Shown piece after piece: positions 38,490-48,776 of a stretch of 64,000 nucleotides of DNA. Under the pieces are notes generated by a model. That model saw only the letters and a program-made list of their open reading frames with translations. It did no database searches and was not told where the DNA came from. The DNA lies in NCBI GenBank assembly GCA_902492205.1, contig CABUKU010000001.1:449581-513580 (forward strand). The letters run 5' to 3'. Source of the DNA: an uncultured Bacteroides sp. (GTDB lineage: Bacteria > Bacteroidota > Bacteroidia > Bacteroidales > Bacteroidaceae). Every line of letters begins with the position of its first letter. Position 1 is the stretch's first letter. Position numbers and translations under genes: made by a program.

Positions 38490-41400
38490 ATGAAAAGCTC
38501 TGTTTGTATAAGAATAATATGTATTCTGTTTATCGTATCTGTTACTCCTGAAAGACTTCTTGCCTCCAATGTAGTAAAGTATATCTCAAACATTAACGGA
38601 CTGACAAACAATTCAGTAAACTGTATTCTGGAAGATTCGGAACATACGGTTTGGATAGGGACGTGGGACGGGCTGAATGCATATAACGGGAGAGAAATTC
38701 TAACATTCAGGTATAGCAAAAGTAATCCGAATTCTATAAGTAACAATATTATCCGTCAGATTATTGAGCGTGAGGGCAGCTTATGGATTGCCACGGATAA
38801 CGGAATTAACCGTTTGGACAAACAGACGCATCAGATTACAAGGTATTATCTGAGGACGGACAACAAAATACCTAATCAGGAGAAGTCTTTTATTTTGGGA
38901 AAGAGTGCAGGCGGAGATATTATTTGTCTTGTAAAAGGACTTGGCTGGTTTGCTTATGATGGCTTGACAGACGATTTTAATCCCGTTGAATCCGACTTTG
39001 CCGGGCAGATAAAGGATTATCTGATTGACAGTTCCGGTAATATACTCTTTCTTTTTAATAATGGGGAAGTGAAATGCTTGAATTATGCCCGGTTTAAGGC
39101 AGGAGTCAGGTTAGGGGATTTGCATGATGTCCTTGTAGATGCACCGGTGAGTAAGGTATTTCTATCAAATGGCAGGTTTGTTCTGAATGAGAAGAACCGG
39201 TTGTTTCTGCTCAATCCCGACTTTACTGTTTACCGCACCATTGAATTGAATGGCAATAAGCCTGTTTCACAAGTTGTCTTGTCCGGGAGTGATTTGTTTG
39301 TCGGCTTTATAGAAGGTGGCTGCATTCAATATAATCTGGAAACGAATGGGTATGCTTATTTGAATGAACTTCCCAATCAACTGTCTATTTTCACGCTTTA
39401 TCCCGGTAGCCAGAATATAATGTGGATTGGAACCGACGGGCAGGGATTGATACAGCTATATCATTACGATTCCCTTTTCCAAACTGTTCACACCACTCAT
39501 CCCGTAAGGTGCTTTTGTGAAGATAAAGACGGGAATATTCTTGTGGGAACGAAAGGAAGCGGCATAAAGCTGCTTAATTTTGAGACGAGGCAACTGGCTG
39601 ATTACCTGAGTGAGAGTAAAGGATTAATGTCCAATTCCGTTTATGCATTGAGGAGGAATAAGTCAAATGATATTTTCATCGGGACAGAAGGAACGGGCAT
39701 CAATATTCTGAATGCTGCTACCGGACGTTTGGAGAAACTTGAAATTCCTGATAAATATCCCGGTTTTAAAGCTGTGTACAGTATTTATTTCACGAATGAT
39801 GATTCCCTCATGTGGGTGGGAACATCAGGACATGGGTTGATTAAAATGAATATTGCCAAAGAACAGGGTGCTTACCGGGTGAAGGGATTCCGCCAATATA
39901 ATTCATCGGACAAGAATATTTCATTGAATAATGATGTGGTCTATGCCATTACTTCCGACAAGGAAGATAATGTATTGTGGTTTGGCACACGTGGAGGAGG
40001 ATTGAACAGGATTGACATTCGGAATAATGATATTAAGTCATTGGAAGATATAGACAGCCGCATTCTGCTTACCAATAACGATGTGTTGTGCCTGTTGCGT
40101 GATGATGCCGATGTGTGGATAGGGACAAGTTACGGGCTTAATAAATTGAGGAGGCAGGGAAATGACTTCCACCTGATACAATATGCCGACGGGAAGTTGA
40201 ATAATAAAACGATTCACGGAATATTGAAAGACCATGAGGGAAATATATGGATCAGCACCAATCAGGGATTGTCCAATCTGAATGTCAGGACTAACAAGAT
40301 AGATAACTATACTTTGAATGACGGTTTGCAGAACGATGAATTCTCCGACGGGGCTTTCTTTAAAGATAAACGCAACTATTTGTATTTTGGAGGTGTGAGC
40401 GGACTGAGCTGCTTCAATCCGCAGAATATCCATTTACGTGAGTTCAATCCACCGCTTGTGTTGAGCAATCTGAAGATATATAACACCGCACAGGACATAA
40501 ATGAACGGATTAAGGAAGGAGTGTTGAAACTCAGTTATGAAGAAAGGTTCGTGACATTCAGCTTTATAGCCAAAGACTTTATTAACAACGAGAATTGTGA
40601 ATATGCTTACCGTTTGAAGAACCATTCGGATGAATGGGTGGAATTGGGTAACAATCCGAACATAATCTTTACGCAACTGCCTCCGGGCAAGTATCAGCTT
40701 GAAGTGAAAAGCACCAATGGTGATAAAGTTTGGGGAGATAATATTTACCGGCTGACAGTGAAGGTGGGTTATCCGTGGTGGCTCAGTGTCCCGGCTTTGA
40801 TTATTTATGGCATCTTGTGTATCATTATATTCTATGTTACGAAGTCGGTAGTGAAGAACCGCATCCGGATGAGCCGTCAGATACTTATTGCCCAGATAGA
40901 GAAGCAGCACGAAAAGAAGATATATGAATCCCGACTGAACTTCTTCACCAACGTGGCACATGAGTTCTTTACTCCGTTGACTTTGATTTATACTCCTGCA
41001 CAACATCTGTTGGAACAACACGGACTTGATGAGGATGCGAAAAAGTATTTGCAGATAATAAAGAGTAATGCCGAAAGGATGCAAAAACTGATTAGTGAGC
41101 TGATGGAGTTCCGCAAGACTAAATCGGGCAATATGGATTTGCAACCGGAGAATGTGAATGTAAAAGCATTGATGGAATATGCTTCCAATAACTATGTGGA
41201 TATTCTGAAAGAGAATAAGATAGATTTTAAGGTGGAAACCCATGATACGTCGGAGATATACTCTGACCGCAATGCTTTGGAGAAGATTATCTTCAATTTA
41301 TTGTCGAATGCTTTTAAATACACCCCGCGTAATGGTTATATCCACGTGGAAGCATCGCAGGATGAAACAAACGGCACATTGCGTTTGCTGGTAAGAAACT

Positions 41401-42443
41401 CCGGCAAAGGGTTGACCGAACAGCAAATGGCGGAGATATTTGATAAGTATAAGATATTCGATGTTCCCAAGTTTGGTAATTCGGTAAGCAATGGGATAGG
41501 CTTGAACCTGACTAAGAGCTTGACGGAGTTACTCGGAGGGCAGATAAAGGTAAGCAGTGAATTAGGGAAATACGTTGAGTTCTCTGTTGTTCTTCCTCCT
41601 TTGGCTGTGGATAGTGCATCTGTTGTTGTGGATGAGAAAGATGCTGCGCAGAAAGAAGATAATGAACAGAATAATTTGAAACCACGTAAAGATACTGTCG
41701 TGCTGATAGTAGAGGATGAGAAAAATATCAGGAACTTACTGAAGGATGTTCTTTCCGACTATACGATACGTGAAGTGAAAGATGGGGCGGAAGCCTTGAA
41801 TGAAGTAGAACATAACCATCCCGATATTATTATCAGTGATATTGTAATGCCTAACATGGATGGTTTGACTCTGATTCATAAGCTGAAATCCGATTCAAAA
41901 ACAAGTTATATTCCTATTATCGGCATATCGGCAAAAGCATCTGTCGAAGATCAGATTAATGCTTTCAATCATGGTGCGGATGCCTATATAACCAAACCTT
42001 TCCATCCCAGACAAGTTATATCGACGGTAGAGAATCTGTTGTCCCGGCAGATGCTTTTAAAAGACTATTTCAATTCAAGCATGTCATCTGTGAAAGTGAA
42101 GGACGGGATTGTTCTTCATCCGGAGGACGAGGAACTGATACGGAATGTAACGGACTTCATCAAAGACAATATTGATGATGAATCCCTGAGCCCGTCTTCC
42201 ATTGCCGACTTTGTGGGAGTGAGCAAAGCTACCTTGTATCGCAAGTTTAAAGAAATAATGGACAAGACTCCGAGCGAGTTTGTGAGAGGCATTAGGTTGG
42301 AGCATGCGGCTAAGTTATTAAGAACAACGAAGTTGACAGTTTCCGAGATTATGTTTAAGTGCGGATTCTCCAATAAATCTTATTTCTATCGTGAATTTTT
42401 AAAACAATATGGTGTGTCCCCCAAAGATTATCGTAATCAGTAG
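38490..42443 (+). CDS. Hybrid two-component system regulator (HTCS)
   Basis: A 1317-residue single-chain sensor and regulator. Order of domains: signal sequence; two seven-bladed propellers of Reg_prop repeats (about 25-640, recurring xxWIGTxxGLN); Y_Y_Y domain (about 660-760); membrane helix (about 765-787); histidine kinase with H824 in VAHEFFTPLTL; ATPase domain with N-box near 925 and the GIGLNL box; receiver domain (about 1070-1185) with phospho-acceptor D1117 in ISDIVMPNMDG; AraC-type DNA-binding domain (about 1219-1317). All key residues are present. HTCS proteins bind their inducing oligosaccharide in the periplasm and activate the neighbouring susCD operon. Here they would control 27177-38346 and perhaps 42553-47116. 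Confidence 0.96.
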   Translation: MKSSVCIRIICILFIVSVTPERLLASNVVKYISNINGLTNNSVNCILEDSEHTVWIGTWDGLNAYNGREILTFRYSKSNPNSISNNIIRQIIEREGSLWIATDNGINRLDKQTHQITRYYLRTDNKIPNQEKSFILGKSAGGDIICLVKGLGWFAYDGLTDDFNPVESDFAGQIKDYLIDSSGNILFLFNNGEVKCLNYARFKAGVRLGDLHDVLVDAPVSKVFLSNGRFVLNEKNRLFLLNPDFTVYRTIELNGNKPVSQVVLSGSDLFVGFIEGGCIQYNLETNGYAYLNELPNQLSIFTLYPGSQNIMWIGTDGQGLIQLYHYDSLFQTVHTTHPVRCFCEDKDGNILVGTKGSGIKLLNFETRQLADYLSESKGLMSNSVYALRRNKSNDIFIGTEGTGINILNAATGRLEKLEIPDKYPGFKAVYSIYFTNDDSLMWVGTSGHGLIKMNIAKEQGAYRVKGFRQYNSSDKNISLNNDVVYAITSDKEDNVLWFGTRGGGLNRIDIRNNDIKSLEDIDSRILLTNNDVLCLLRDDADVWIGTSYGLNKLRRQGNDFHLIQYADGKLNNKTIHGILKDHEGNIWISTNQGLSNLNVRTNKIDNYTLNDGLQNDEFSDGAFFKDKRNYLYFGGVSGLSCFNPQNIHLREFNPPLVLSNLKIYNTAQDINERIKEGVLKLSYEERFVTFSFIAKDFINNENCEYAYRLKNHSDEWVELGNNPNIIFTQLPPGKYQLEVKSTNGDKVWGDNIYRLTVKVGYPWWLSVPALIIYGILCIIIFYVTKSVVKNRIRMSRQILIAQIEKQHEKKIYESRLNFFTNVAHEFFTPLTLIYTPAQHLLEQHGLDEDAKKYLQIIKSNAERMQKLISELMEFRKTKSGNMDLQPENVNVKALMEYASNNYVDILKENKIDFKVETHDTSEIYSDRNALEKIIFNLLSNAFKYTPRNGYIHVEASQDETNGTLRLLVRNSGKGLTEQQMAEIFDKYKIFDVPKFGNSVSNGIGLNLTKSLTELLGGQIKVSSELGKYVEFSVVLPPLAVDSASVVVDEKDAAQKEDNEQNNLKPRKDTVVLIVEDEKNIRNLLKDVLSDYTIREVKDGAEALNEVEHNHPDIIISDIVMPNMDGLTLIHKLKSDSKTSYIPIIGISAKASVEDQINAFNHGADAYITKPFHPRQVISTVENLLSRQMLLKDYFNSSMSSVKVKDGIVLHPEDEELIRNVTDFIKDNIDDESLSPSSIADFVGVSKATLYRKFKEIMDKTPSEFVRGIRLEHAAKLLRTTKLTVSEIMFKCGFSNKSYFYREFLKQYGVSPKDYRNQ

Positions 42444-42524
42444 GAAGGGTTGCAGAGGAAAAGTTTTTAAGAAAAAAATTAAATATTTATCAGTCGGGGT
42501 TAGTGTAATTGCGATGTGAGTTGT

Positions 42525-42532
42525 TATATTTG
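42525..42532 (+). promoter_or_regulatory. Bacteroides-type -7 box before MFS-2
   Basis: TATATTTG matches TAnnTTTG, 20 bp before the ATG at 42553, with TTAG at 42500-42503 at 21-bp spacing as a weak -33 element. It suggests that MFS-2, GH130-2 and GH92 form their own transcription unit. Confidence 0.5.
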
Positions 42533-42552
42533 TGCATTAATATAAAAGAGCT

Positions 42553-43845
42553 ATGAATATGCACAAAACAAATCCCGTATCTTGGGTTCCTACAGTTTAC
42601 TTTGCGATGGGGCTGCCTTTCGTGGTTTTAAATATGGTATCTGTCCTTATGTTCAAAGGGTTGGACATCTCGGATGCCCAGATTGCTTTCTGGACTTCAC
42701 TTATCATGCTGCCTTGGACACTGAAACCACTTTGGAGCCCTTTCCTTGAAATGTTTAAAACCAAGAAGTTCTTTGTTGTTCTTACTGAGATTACTTCGGG
42801 AGTATTGTTTGGGTTTGTGGCCTTTTCTTTGCATTTGCCCCATTTCTTTGTTTATGCTATTGCGCTCCTGGCTGTCATTGCCATTAGCGGGGCTACACAT
42901 GATGTTGCTACCGATGGGGTTTATATGAATGTGTTGAACAAAGAAGAACAGGCAAAGTATATCGGTTGGCAGGGAGCTTTCTATAATCTGGCAAAAGTAA
43001 TTGCCACAGGTGGTCTTGTCTATTTAGCCGGTTATCTTATCGACCATTTCGGTGCTTTATATGCTTGGTCGGTTATCATGTGTTTGTGTGGAGTCATTAT
43101 GATGATTCTGGGCTTTTACCATATTCGTATGTTGCCATCGGGCGGTGCGGCCTCTAAAGAAGTGCGGACGGTAAAGGAGAGTATGTCTGCTCTTTGGGAG
43201 GTTATTTGCGACTTTTTCAGAAAGAAATATATTTGGTATTATATCATTTTCATTGTTCTCTATCGTTTCGCCGAAGGCTTTGTGATGAAGATTGTTCCTT
43301 TGTTCCTGAAAGCTCCTATTGCGCAGCAAGGCTTAGGATTGACCGAACAACAAATAGGTTTGTATTACGGAACATTCGGTGCGGCTGCATTTATCCTTGG
43401 TTCTTTGCTTGGAGGATATTACATTGCTGCCAGGGGGTTGAAGAAATGTTTGTTCACGCTTTGCTGTGCTTTCAACATACCTTTCGTTGTGTACACCTTG
43501 TTTGCTATTTATCAACCAAGTAGCGGATTGTTGATAGCGAGCGGCATTGTATTCGAGTATTTGGGATACGGTTTCGGCTTCGTGGGGCTTAGCTTGTTTA
43601 TGATGCAGCAGGTTGCTCCCGGAAAGCATCAGATGGCACATTACGCCTTTGCTTCCGGCATTATGAATCTGGGAGTAATGTTGCCCGGTATGTTGAGCGG
43701 ATTTGTGAGTGACTGGCTTGGTTACGAACATTTCTTTATCTTTGTACTCTTTGCAACCATTCCGGCTTTCTTGGTAACTTGGTTCGTTCCGTTTACTTAT
43801 CCGGATAGCAAGAAGGAGATACGAAGCGATATGATAGACGAATAA
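42553..43845 (+). CDS. MFS sugar transporter (copy 2, N-glycan module)
   Basis: A 430-residue protein with twelve predicted membrane helices. The sequence resembles AmpG/SLC33-like MFS members (AMGLPFVVLNMVSVLMFKGL at the start; GATHDVATDGVYMNVL in helix 4-5 region). It lies directly before the genes for GH130-2 and GH92. The same order (MFS, GH130, GH92) occurs, as far as I recall, in the B. thetaiotaomicron locus for N-glycan core mannosyl-GlcNAc. Its likely cargo is therefore Man-beta-1,4-GlcNAc or a similar short mannoside. This is context-based. Confidence 0.82.
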   Translation: MNMHKTNPVSWVPTVYFAMGLPFVVLNMVSVLMFKGLDISDAQIAFWTSLIMLPWTLKPLWSPFLEMFKTKKFFVVLTEITSGVLFGFVAFSLHLPHFFVYAIALLAVIAISGATHDVATDGVYMNVLNKEEQAKYIGWQGAFYNLAKVIATGGLVYLAGYLIDHFGALYAWSVIMCLCGVIMMILGFYHIRMLPSGGAASKEVRTVKESMSALWEVICDFFRKKYIWYYIIFIVLYRFAEGFVMKIVPLFLKAPIAQQGLGLTEQQIGLYYGTFGAAAFILGSLLGGYYIAARGLKKCLFTLCCAFNIPFVVYTLFAIYQPSSGLLIASGIVFEYLGYGFGFVGLSLFMMQQVAPGKHQMAHYAFASGIMNLGVMLPGMLSGFVSDWLGYEHFFIFVLFATIPAFLVTWFVPFTYPDSKKEIRSDMIDE

Positions 43846-43879
43846 AAAAGGAAAACTATTAACCTAAAATAAATAAACA

Positions 43880-44851
43880 ATGAGTAACTTATCTAACATG
43901 CCTTGGGAAGATCGTCCCGCAGGTTCTAAAGACGTAGTTTGGCGCTATTCTGCGAATCCTATTATCAAACGTGATGCGCTGCCCACTTCAAACAGTATCT
44001 TCAACAGTGCAGTTGTGCCATTTGGAGATGGCTTTGCCGGAGTGTTCCGTTGCGATAACAAAGCAGTGCAGATGAATATCTTCGCCGGATTCAGTAAAGA
44101 TGGCATTCATTGGGATATTAATCACGAACCTATCCGGTTTAAAGCCGGCAATACGGAAATGATTGAATCGGAGTATAAATACGATCCCCGTGTTACATGG
44201 ATTGAAGATCGTTACTGGATAACTTGGTGTAATGGCTATCACGGACCTACGATTGGCATTGGCTATACTTTTGATTTCAAAGAGTTCTTCCAATGTGAGA
44301 ATGCTTTCTTGCCTTTCAACCGTAATGGCGTGCTTCTTCCACAGAAGATAGATGGTAAGTATGCCATGTTGAGCCGTCCCAGTGATAACGGACATACGCC
44401 GTTTGGCGATATTTATATCAGTTACAGCCCGGATATGAAATATTGGGGTGAGCATCGTTGTGTAATGAAAGTGACTCCTTTCCCTGAAAGTGCTTGGCAA
44501 TGTACTAAGATCGGTGCAGGCTCGGTACCTTTCCTTACCGAAGAAGGCTGGTTGCTGTTCTATCATGGTGTAATTACTACCTGCAATGGTTTCCGTTATG
44601 CAATGGGAGCTGCCATACTCGATAAAGATCATCCGGAAAAAGTTCTTTACCGCACTCGTGAATATTTGTTAGGCCCGGCTGCTCCTTATGAGCTCCAAGG
44701 TGATGTGCCCAATGTGGTATTCCCTTGTGCTGCTTTGCAAGACGGTGAGCGTGTAGCCATTTATTATGGCGCGGCAGATACAGTTGTAGGTATGGCTTTC
44801 GGATATATTAAAGAGATTATTGAGTTTACCAAACGTACTTCCATTATCTAA
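43880..44851 (+). CDS. GH130 enzyme, probable beta-1,4-mannosyl-N-acetylglucosamine phosphorylase
   Basis: A 323-residue cytoplasmic protein with no signal peptide. It has the compact length and block pattern of GH130 subfamily 2, to which the B. thetaiotaomicron phosphorylase BT1033 belongs: [20 protein letters not shown] near 40, [15 protein letters not shown] near 75, [20 protein letters not shown] near 110, [16 protein letters not shown] near 170, [20 protein letters not shown] near 215. It would phosphorolyse Man-beta-1,4-GlcNAc to mannose 1-phosphate and GlcNAc. The gene lies 34 bp after the transporter and 6 bp before GH92, a tight operon that fits breakdown of the N-glycan core. Confidence 0.85.
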   Translation: MSNLSNMPWEDRPAGSKDVVWRYSANPIIKRDALPTSNSIFNSAVVPFGDGFAGVFRCDNKAVQMNIFAGFSKDGIHWDINHEPIRFKAGNTEMIESEYKYDPRVTWIEDRYWITWCNGYHGPTIGIGYTFDFKEFFQCENAFLPFNRNGVLLPQKIDGKYAMLSRPSDNGHTPFGDIYISYSPDMKYWGEHRCVMKVTPFPESAWQCTKIGAGSVPFLTEEGWLLFYHGVITTCNGFRYAMGAAILDKDHPEKVLYRTREYLLGPAAPYELQGDVPNVVFPCAALQDGERVAIYYGAADTVVGMAFGYIKEIIEFTKRTSII

Positions 44852-44857
44852 ATAAAT

Positions 44858-47116
44858 ATGCTTATGAAACATTTAAAGTCAGTTTCTCTTTTCCTTTTGG
44901 CTTTATTGGCGGGAAGCAATCTGTCTGCACAACAGCCGATTGATTATGTCAATCCGTTTATAGGAACTACCAATTACGGAACCACCAATCCGGGAGCACT
45001 CTGCCCTAACGGGATGATGTCTGTTGTGCCGTTTAATGTAATGGGCTCCAAGGATAATAAATACGATAAGGATTCACAATGGTGGTCAACTCCTTATTCG
45101 TATGACAATTGTTACTTCACAGGTTTCTCTCATGTGAACCTGAGTGGAGTGGGGTGTCCCGAGTTGGGCTCTTTGTTGTTGATGCCTACTTCCGGAAAGC
45201 TGGATGTGGATTACCGTAATTACGGTAGTAAATATAAGGATGAGAAATCGACACCGGGTTATTACTCTAACTTCCTGGCTAAGTATGGCATTAAATGTGA
45301 AGTTTCGGCTACTCCGAGAACCGGTATTACCCGTTTTACTTTTCCGGCAGGTCAAAGCAATATTTTACTGAACTTGGGTGAAGGATTAACAAACGAAACC
45401 GGTGCTTTTGTTCGCAAAGTCAGCGATAAGGAAGTAGAGGGGATGAAATTACTTGGTACTTTCTGTTATAATCCGCAGGCCGTGTTCCCTATTTACTTTG
45501 TGATGCGTTTAAGCAAAGCTCCGCGTGAAAGCGGGTATTGGAAGTTCCAACGTCCGATGAAAGGCGTTGAGGCCGAGTGGGACAAAGATAATGGTAAATA
45601 TAAGCTTTATACAAAATATAATAAGGATATTGCCGGAGATGATATAGGTGCATACTTCACTTTCGATACTAAAGAAGGAGAAGATATTGAAGTACAAGTA
45701 GGCGTTTCTTTTGTAAGTATAGAGAACGCTCGTTTGAACTTGGATAAAGAACAGGGAAACAATCATTTCGATTCGATCCTTGCATCTGCCCGTAAGGACT
45801 GGAATGACAATTTATCACGCATCATGGTAGAAGGCGGAACAAAAGAACAGAAAACTGTTTTCTATTCTGCTCTGTATCACATGTTGATTCATCCGAATAT
45901 TTTGCAGGATGTGAATGGACAATATCCTGCCATGGAGAGCGACCGGATACTTACCACCAAAGGAAACCGCTACACGGTATTCTCTTTGTGGGATACTTAC
46001 CGCAACGTACATCAACTGTTGACTTTGGTTTATCCCGAACGTCAGATGGATATGATCGATACAATGCTCGGAATGTATAAAGAACACGGATGGCTGCCTA
46101 AGTGGGAACTTTATGGACGTGAGACATTGACAATGGAAGGTGATCCGAGTATTCCTGTTATTGTGGATACATGGATGAAAGGTTTCCGCGACTTCGATAT
46201 TAATCTGGCTTATGAGGCTATGTATAAATCGGCAACACTTCCGGGCAAAGATAACTTGATGCGCCCCGATAACGATGACTACATGGCTAAAGGATATGTG
46301 CCGCTGATGGAACAGTATGATAATTCCGTGTCTCATGCACTTGAGTATTATATTGCCGATTATGCACTTTCCACATTGGCTAAAGAGTTGGGAAAGAAAG
46401 ATGATGCAAAGTTGTTCCGTGATCGTTCCATGAACTATAAAAAGTATTACAGCAAAGAATTCGGAACATTGCGCCCTATCCTTCCTGATGGAACATTCTA
46501 TTCTCCTTTCAATCCGAAGCAAGGTGAGAACTTTGAGCCGAGTCCGGGTTTCCACGAAGGCAATTCATGGAATTACACTTTCTATGTTCCTCACGATGTG
46601 AAAGGACTTGCTAAATTAATGGGAGGGCAGAAGCCGTTTATCAATAAACTGCAAATGGTGTTTGATACCGGTTTATATGATCCAGCCAATGAGCCTGATA
46701 TTGCTTATCCTTATCTTTTCAGCTATTTCAAAGGTGAGGAATGGCGAACTCAAAAAGAAGTAAAGCGTTTGCTTGCCAAATACTTTACCGACAAACCCGA
46801 CGGTATTCCGGGAAATGATGATACGGGTACTATGTCGGCATGGGCAATATTCAGTATGATGGGTTTCTATCCCGATTGTCCCGGTGTGCCCGAATATACA
46901 TTGACTACTCCTACCTTTGATAAAGTAACGATTAAATTGGACCCTAAATACTATAAGAAAGATAAGTTGGTGATTGAAACAGTTCGTCCGGATGCTAAAG
47001 CCGATTATATTAAAAGTATGGAGTTGGGAGATAAATCTTATAAGTCATACCGTATTAATCATAATGATTTGGTAAATGCGGGAATACTTAAGTATAACCT
47101 GTCCGACAGGAAGTAA
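44858..47116 (+). CDS. GH92 exo-alpha-mannosidase
   Basis: A 752-residue secreted protein (signal ends NLSAQ). GH92 features: N-terminal beta-sandwich starting VNPFIGTTNYGTTNPGALCP, then the (alpha/alpha)6 domain with LWDTYRNVHQLLTLVYPE (about 375-392), the catalytic-acid region FHEGNSWNYTFYVPHDV (E567), and GNDDTGTMSAW (about 650) for calcium and water binding. GH92 enzymes are calcium-dependent inverting alpha-mannosidases acting on N-glycans and fungal mannan. The start may also be the second ATG at 44864. A location in the periplasm or at the surface is expected. With GH130-2 and MFS-2 it forms an N-glycan mannose module. Confidence 0.93.
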   Translation: MLMKHLKSVSLFLLALLAGSNLSAQQPIDYVNPFIGTTNYGTTNPGALCPNGMMSVVPFNVMGSKDNKYDKDSQWWSTPYSYDNCYFTGFSHVNLSGVGCPELGSLLLMPTSGKLDVDYRNYGSKYKDEKSTPGYYSNFLAKYGIKCEVSATPRTGITRFTFPAGQSNILLNLGEGLTNETGAFVRKVSDKEVEGMKLLGTFCYNPQAVFPIYFVMRLSKAPRESGYWKFQRPMKGVEAEWDKDNGKYKLYTKYNKDIAGDDIGAYFTFDTKEGEDIEVQVGVSFVSIENARLNLDKEQGNNHFDSILASARKDWNDNLSRIMVEGGTKEQKTVFYSALYHMLIHPNILQDVNGQYPAMESDRILTTKGNRYTVFSLWDTYRNVHQLLTLVYPERQMDMIDTMLGMYKEHGWLPKWELYGRETLTMEGDPSIPVIVDTWMKGFRDFDINLAYEAMYKSATLPGKDNLMRPDNDDYMAKGYVPLMEQYDNSVSHALEYYIADYALSTLAKELGKKDDAKLFRDRSMNYKKYYSKEFGTLRPILPDGTFYSPFNPKQGENFEPSPGFHEGNSWNYTFYVPHDVKGLAKLMGGQKPFINKLQMVFDTGLYDPANEPDIAYPYLFSYFKGEEWRTQKEVKRLLAKYFTDKPDGIPGNDDTGTMSAWAIFSMMGFYPDCPGVPEYTLTTPTFDKVTIKLDPKYYKKDKLVIETVRPDAKADYIKSMELGDKSYKSYRINHNDLVNAGILKYNLSDRK

Positions 47117-47144
47117 AGTTGTAAAGATGCTGAAGAATAGACCT

Positions 47145-47232
47145 GTTGACAATTGTCACGTGTTCGCTTGACAGTTGTCGGGTGAACGCTTGACAGCTGT
47201 CAAGTAATCACTCGACAGTTGTCAAGTGATTG
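47145..47232. repeat. Array C: four 16-bp palindromic cores at 22-bp period
   Basis: Cores start at 47145, 47167, 47189 and 47211. The third is the perfect palindrome CTTGACAGCTGTCAAG; the others deviate at two to four positions (for example CTCGACAGTTGTCAAG). The 6-bp spacers are TGTTCG, TGAACG, TAATCA and TGATTG. The array lies 28 bp after the GH92 stop and before the bidirectional terminator, so it would be in the 3' untranslated region of the GH92 message. Weak outer pairing exists (TGCTGAAG at 47128 with CTTCGGCA at 47236). Confidence 0.82.
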
Positions 47233-47280
47233 AAACTTCGGCACAAACAAGTTTGTATATACAGGGAAATAATTATGAAT

Positions 47281-47316
47281 AAAGGCTGCTTCATTTCAAA
47301 CATGAAGCAGCCTTTT
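47281..47316. terminator. Bidirectional terminator between PUL 2 and PUL 3
   Basis: AAAGGCTGCTTCAT (47281-47294) pairs perfectly over 14 bp with ATGAAGCAGCCTTT (47302-47315). The A/T ends give a U-run in both directions. It separates convergent GH92 and the GH10-like gene. Confidence 0.88.
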
Positions 47317-47385
47317 ACAATCTTAATACCTTATAATTATGTTATACCTAAGAAATGAATATAAAACACAAACACTTATGATAAA

Positions 47386-48756
47386 TCACTTCTTTTCAGG
47401 AAACACACTCCAACCGGAAATTACATCTCCATAGAAATAGAAAGTCACGTCAAATGTCATTTTACTGTTTTTATCGGTTACTTTGTAAACCTTGGTTGCT
47501 CCGTACTCATCGTTTAATTTATATTCGTCTAAGTCCAAAGTAACTTTGTCTGCTTTTGTCGCTTCGCCAATGTATTTTTCCATTTCGGCATTAATCAGTT
47601 TCATGATGCCTTTGTTCTCAAATGGATTTGTATTGACAACTTTGGGGGCAGCGGCTTGTAACTTTCCGGCAGCTTGCAATGTGCGGATACTGTCGGCATA
47701 CTGTTTGAACTGTTGGCGAACTTCCGGTGAGCGCAGGCTGGCAATGGTAAAGATTGCTATACCTTTAGCTCCGCTGTTGAATGCTTCATCCATGCATTGG
47801 AACATTTCCGGACCGTCTGTTGCCATCATTCCGCAGTACAAAGTAGTCATCGGATTCTTGTCGCGAACATTTTCTGAAGTACAATCAGATATGAAACTGA
47901 CATCTTTCGTATAGAAGTTGTGATATACCATTGGGAAAACAACATCCAAGTTCCACTTGCCCCAATCTTGGCGAACCATTCTTGATGCCATCTTTGGAGT
48001 AGGGAATGGAGATGCTCCCATTTTCTTGCCATAAGAATGAACGACTTCAGCTATTTCATTGGCTACTTCAGTGATTTGGTCACAACGGAATTGACGCCAC
48101 TTCAAGTCGGCAGACGGATCTTCCTGTTCACGTGGATCATATCCGTATTTCTCTTTAAACAGTTTGATCATAGCCGGATGATACCCGTAATCCCATTGGG
48201 GATATTCGCGGTCTTGCACAATGCCGTAGTGCGGCCAAAGAGTTGTTGGTAAAACAACGTCAACAAAACGATGGTAGTCGATAGCGATACCGTTCAAACC
48301 TTCCACTTCGCAGTAGGATTTAATTTTGTTCTTAATAAACTCTCGCACTTCGGGCAATGCCGGACACAAGAACTTGTAATATGGAACGTAAGCCATGCTG
48401 TTGGCTAAACTCTCTCCGTTACGGTTCACACTAAACCAATCGGGATGTTGTTCGATGATGGAATCACGTCCGTGTTCCGGATTCATACTCCACAGCCATG
48501 CATATACTTCAATATTGTGCTTGTGTGCAATAGGAATAGCCACCCGGTAATCGTCCGGTGTAGGAGCATTCAGCATAATGCCGTCAATACCTGTTTCGTT
48601 CATCACTGTACAGATAGAATCGAAATTCATTCCGGGACGGTAGTCCAGCCAAGTCCAGAACATAGGATACTCACTATTTACAGGTTTCTCTTTGTTACTG
48701 CACGCAAACATGCCCAGGAGTGCCAACAATAGAATAGATAACTTGATGTTTTTCAT
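47386..48756 (-). CDS. GH10-like (GHL10/DUF187-type) lipoprotein, predicted TIM-barrel glycosidase
   Basis: A 456-residue lipoprotein with lipobox MFAC (C19). The main domain (about 30-350) has barrel signatures of the GHL10-like family: MFWTWLDYRPGMNFDSIC, IDGIMLNAPTPDDYR, EVYAWLWSMNPE, LNGIAIDYHRF, DVVFPMVYHNFY and an expected acidic residue in AIDYHR. A smaller C-terminal beta domain follows (about 375-456). It is the last gene of PUL 3, 20 bp after the DUF5009-type gene. Family members have been linked to peptidoglycan and other glycans, but activity is not established for this type. Confidence 0.75.
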   Translation of the reverse strand: MKNIKLSILLLALLGMFACSNKEKPVNSEYPMFWTWLDYRPGMNFDSICTVMNETGIDGIMLNAPTPDDYRVAIPIAHKHNIEVYAWLWSMNPEHGRDSIIEQHPDWFSVNRNGESLANSMAYVPYYKFLCPALPEVREFIKNKIKSYCEVEGLNGIAIDYHRFVDVVLPTTLWPHYGIVQDREYPQWDYGYHPAMIKLFKEKYGYDPREQEDPSADLKWRQFRCDQITEVANEIAEVVHSYGKKMGASPFPTPKMASRMVRQDWGKWNLDVVFPMVYHNFYTKDVSFISDCTSENVRDKNPMTTLYCGMMATDGPEMFQCMDEAFNSGAKGIAIFTIASLRSPEVRQQFKQYADSIRTLQAAGKLQAAAPKVVNTNPFENKGIMKLINAEMEKYIGEATKADKVTLDLDEYKLNDEYGATKVYKVTDKNSKMTFDVTFYFYGDVISGWSVFPEKK

Positions 48757-48776
48757 GAAAGAATTGTTTTATGTAA

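Noticed and set aside
47145..47232. CRISPR array
   Set aside because: The 22-bp-period arrays have 16-bp repeats with 6-bp spacers, far too short for CRISPR, and there are no cas genes.
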